Below are positions 63,811-64,000 of a stretch of 64,000 nt of DNA, one piece after another (position 1 is the stretch's first letter; each line of letters starts with the position of its first letter). The notes under the pieces were generated by a model that made no database searches, was not told the origin of the DNA, and saw only the letters and a list, made by a program, of their open reading frames with translations. Where the stretch lies: NCBI GenBank assembly GCA_963277665.1, contig OY728143.1, positions 539,992,394 through 540,056,393 of the forward strand, in the 5' to 3' direction. This DNA comes from Viscum album (lineage: Eukaryota; Streptophyta; Magnoliopsida; Santalales; Viscaceae). The position numbers and the translations under genes are program-made.

Positions 63811-64000
63811 TGTTGTGTCTTTTAAAAATGAGAAAACATTTGATAACATTAATTTTGGAACTAGACATGATAGATACTAGAGAGATTAGAAAAACCGTGG
63901 TGTTCCAACAACTTCAGATAGTATCCCCATTACATTCCATTGAGGTAGGGTTTTCTACTGTTGAGTATTTGGTACTTGTTTACATATTTTTTTTGTGGGA
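63811..64000 (+). repeat. Element C 3' LTR, right part (continues past the window)
   Basis: Right of element D the sequence matches the tail of the 5' LTR of element C and not element D. 'Aaaaccgtggtgttcc' near 63,891 aligns with 'aagaccatggtgttct' near 48,620, and 'gaggtagggttttctactg' near 63,942 with 'aattaggttgggtttttgtg' near 48,669. By comparison with the left copy, about 300 more bases should follow outside the window. Confidence 0.68.

Larger units (their letters stand above)
46277..64000 (+). mobile_element. Element C: internally deleted Tekay-like Ty3/gypsy retrotransposon, split by element D, right end outside the window
   Basis: The left LTR (46,277-48,991) pairs with a right LTR that starts at 51,661, is broken at 54,041 by element D, and resumes at 63,811. 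The interior is only ~2.7 kb and holds a gag remnant followed directly by integrase. Protease, RT and RNase H are missing, with the deletion between about 50,000 and 50,170. The readable gag and integrase blocks are Tekay/Del-like, as in element B. Multiple stops and mutated catalytic residues show that it is dead. The left flank is tgtaa, but its right-hand partner lies beyond the window. Confidence 0.82.

Overview
The window looks like gene-free, very AT-rich, repeat-packed DNA from a plant nuclear genome. I found no intact protein-coding gene, tRNA or rRNA. Every open frame is short (131 codons at most), and the ones that mean something are broken pieces of LTR-retrotransposon polyproteins. 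A plant host is inferred from the repeats: Ty3/gypsy elements of chromovirus (Tekay/Del-like) type with initiator-tRNA-Met primer sites, LTRs of 2.6-3.8 kb, nested insertions, and a satellite with a ~168-bp monomer. The extreme AT content would fit a lineage with a strongly AT-biased genome, for example some holoparasitic plants, but I cannot name the species. Layout from left to right: (1) 1-5.9 kb, AT-rich DNA with nothing recognisable. (2) 5.9-11.7 kb, a strongly diverged tandem satellite of about 34 monomers. (3) 13.8-32.3 kb, element A, a Tekay-like retrotransposon reduced to gag and the integrase C-terminus. Its 3' LTR is split by element B (21.3-31.4 kb), a complete but fossil Tekay-like element with two LTRs and gag, protease, reverse transcriptase, RNase H and integrase in order. 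(4) 32.3-46.3 kb, very AT-rich DNA with one fossil coding stretch near 32.7-33.6 kb that is tentatively Ty1/copia protease-integrase. (5) 46.3 kb to beyond the window end, element C, another Tekay-like element with 2.7-kb LTRs that keeps gag and integrase but lacks protease, RT and RNase H. Its 3' LTR is split at 54,042 by element D (54,042-63,805). D has ~3.8-kb LTRs around a 2.25-kb interior with no recognisable pol (LARD-like) and is flanked by an exact 5-bp target duplication, GTACC. After D, the interrupted LTR of C resumes and leaves the window. All four elements lie on the + strand. B is the only one that carried the full enzyme set. A and C are internally deleted and D lacks recognisable enzymes, so they would have needed enzymes supplied in trans unless the deletions came after insertion. 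All copies are dead: frames are full of stops, and the two LTRs of each element are far apart in sequence yet still collinear. This implies old insertions, strong C-to-T type decay and slow DNA removal. Boundaries were found by eye from repeat alignment and are good to a few bases for D, about 10 bases for the left ends of B and C, and tens of bases elsewhere.
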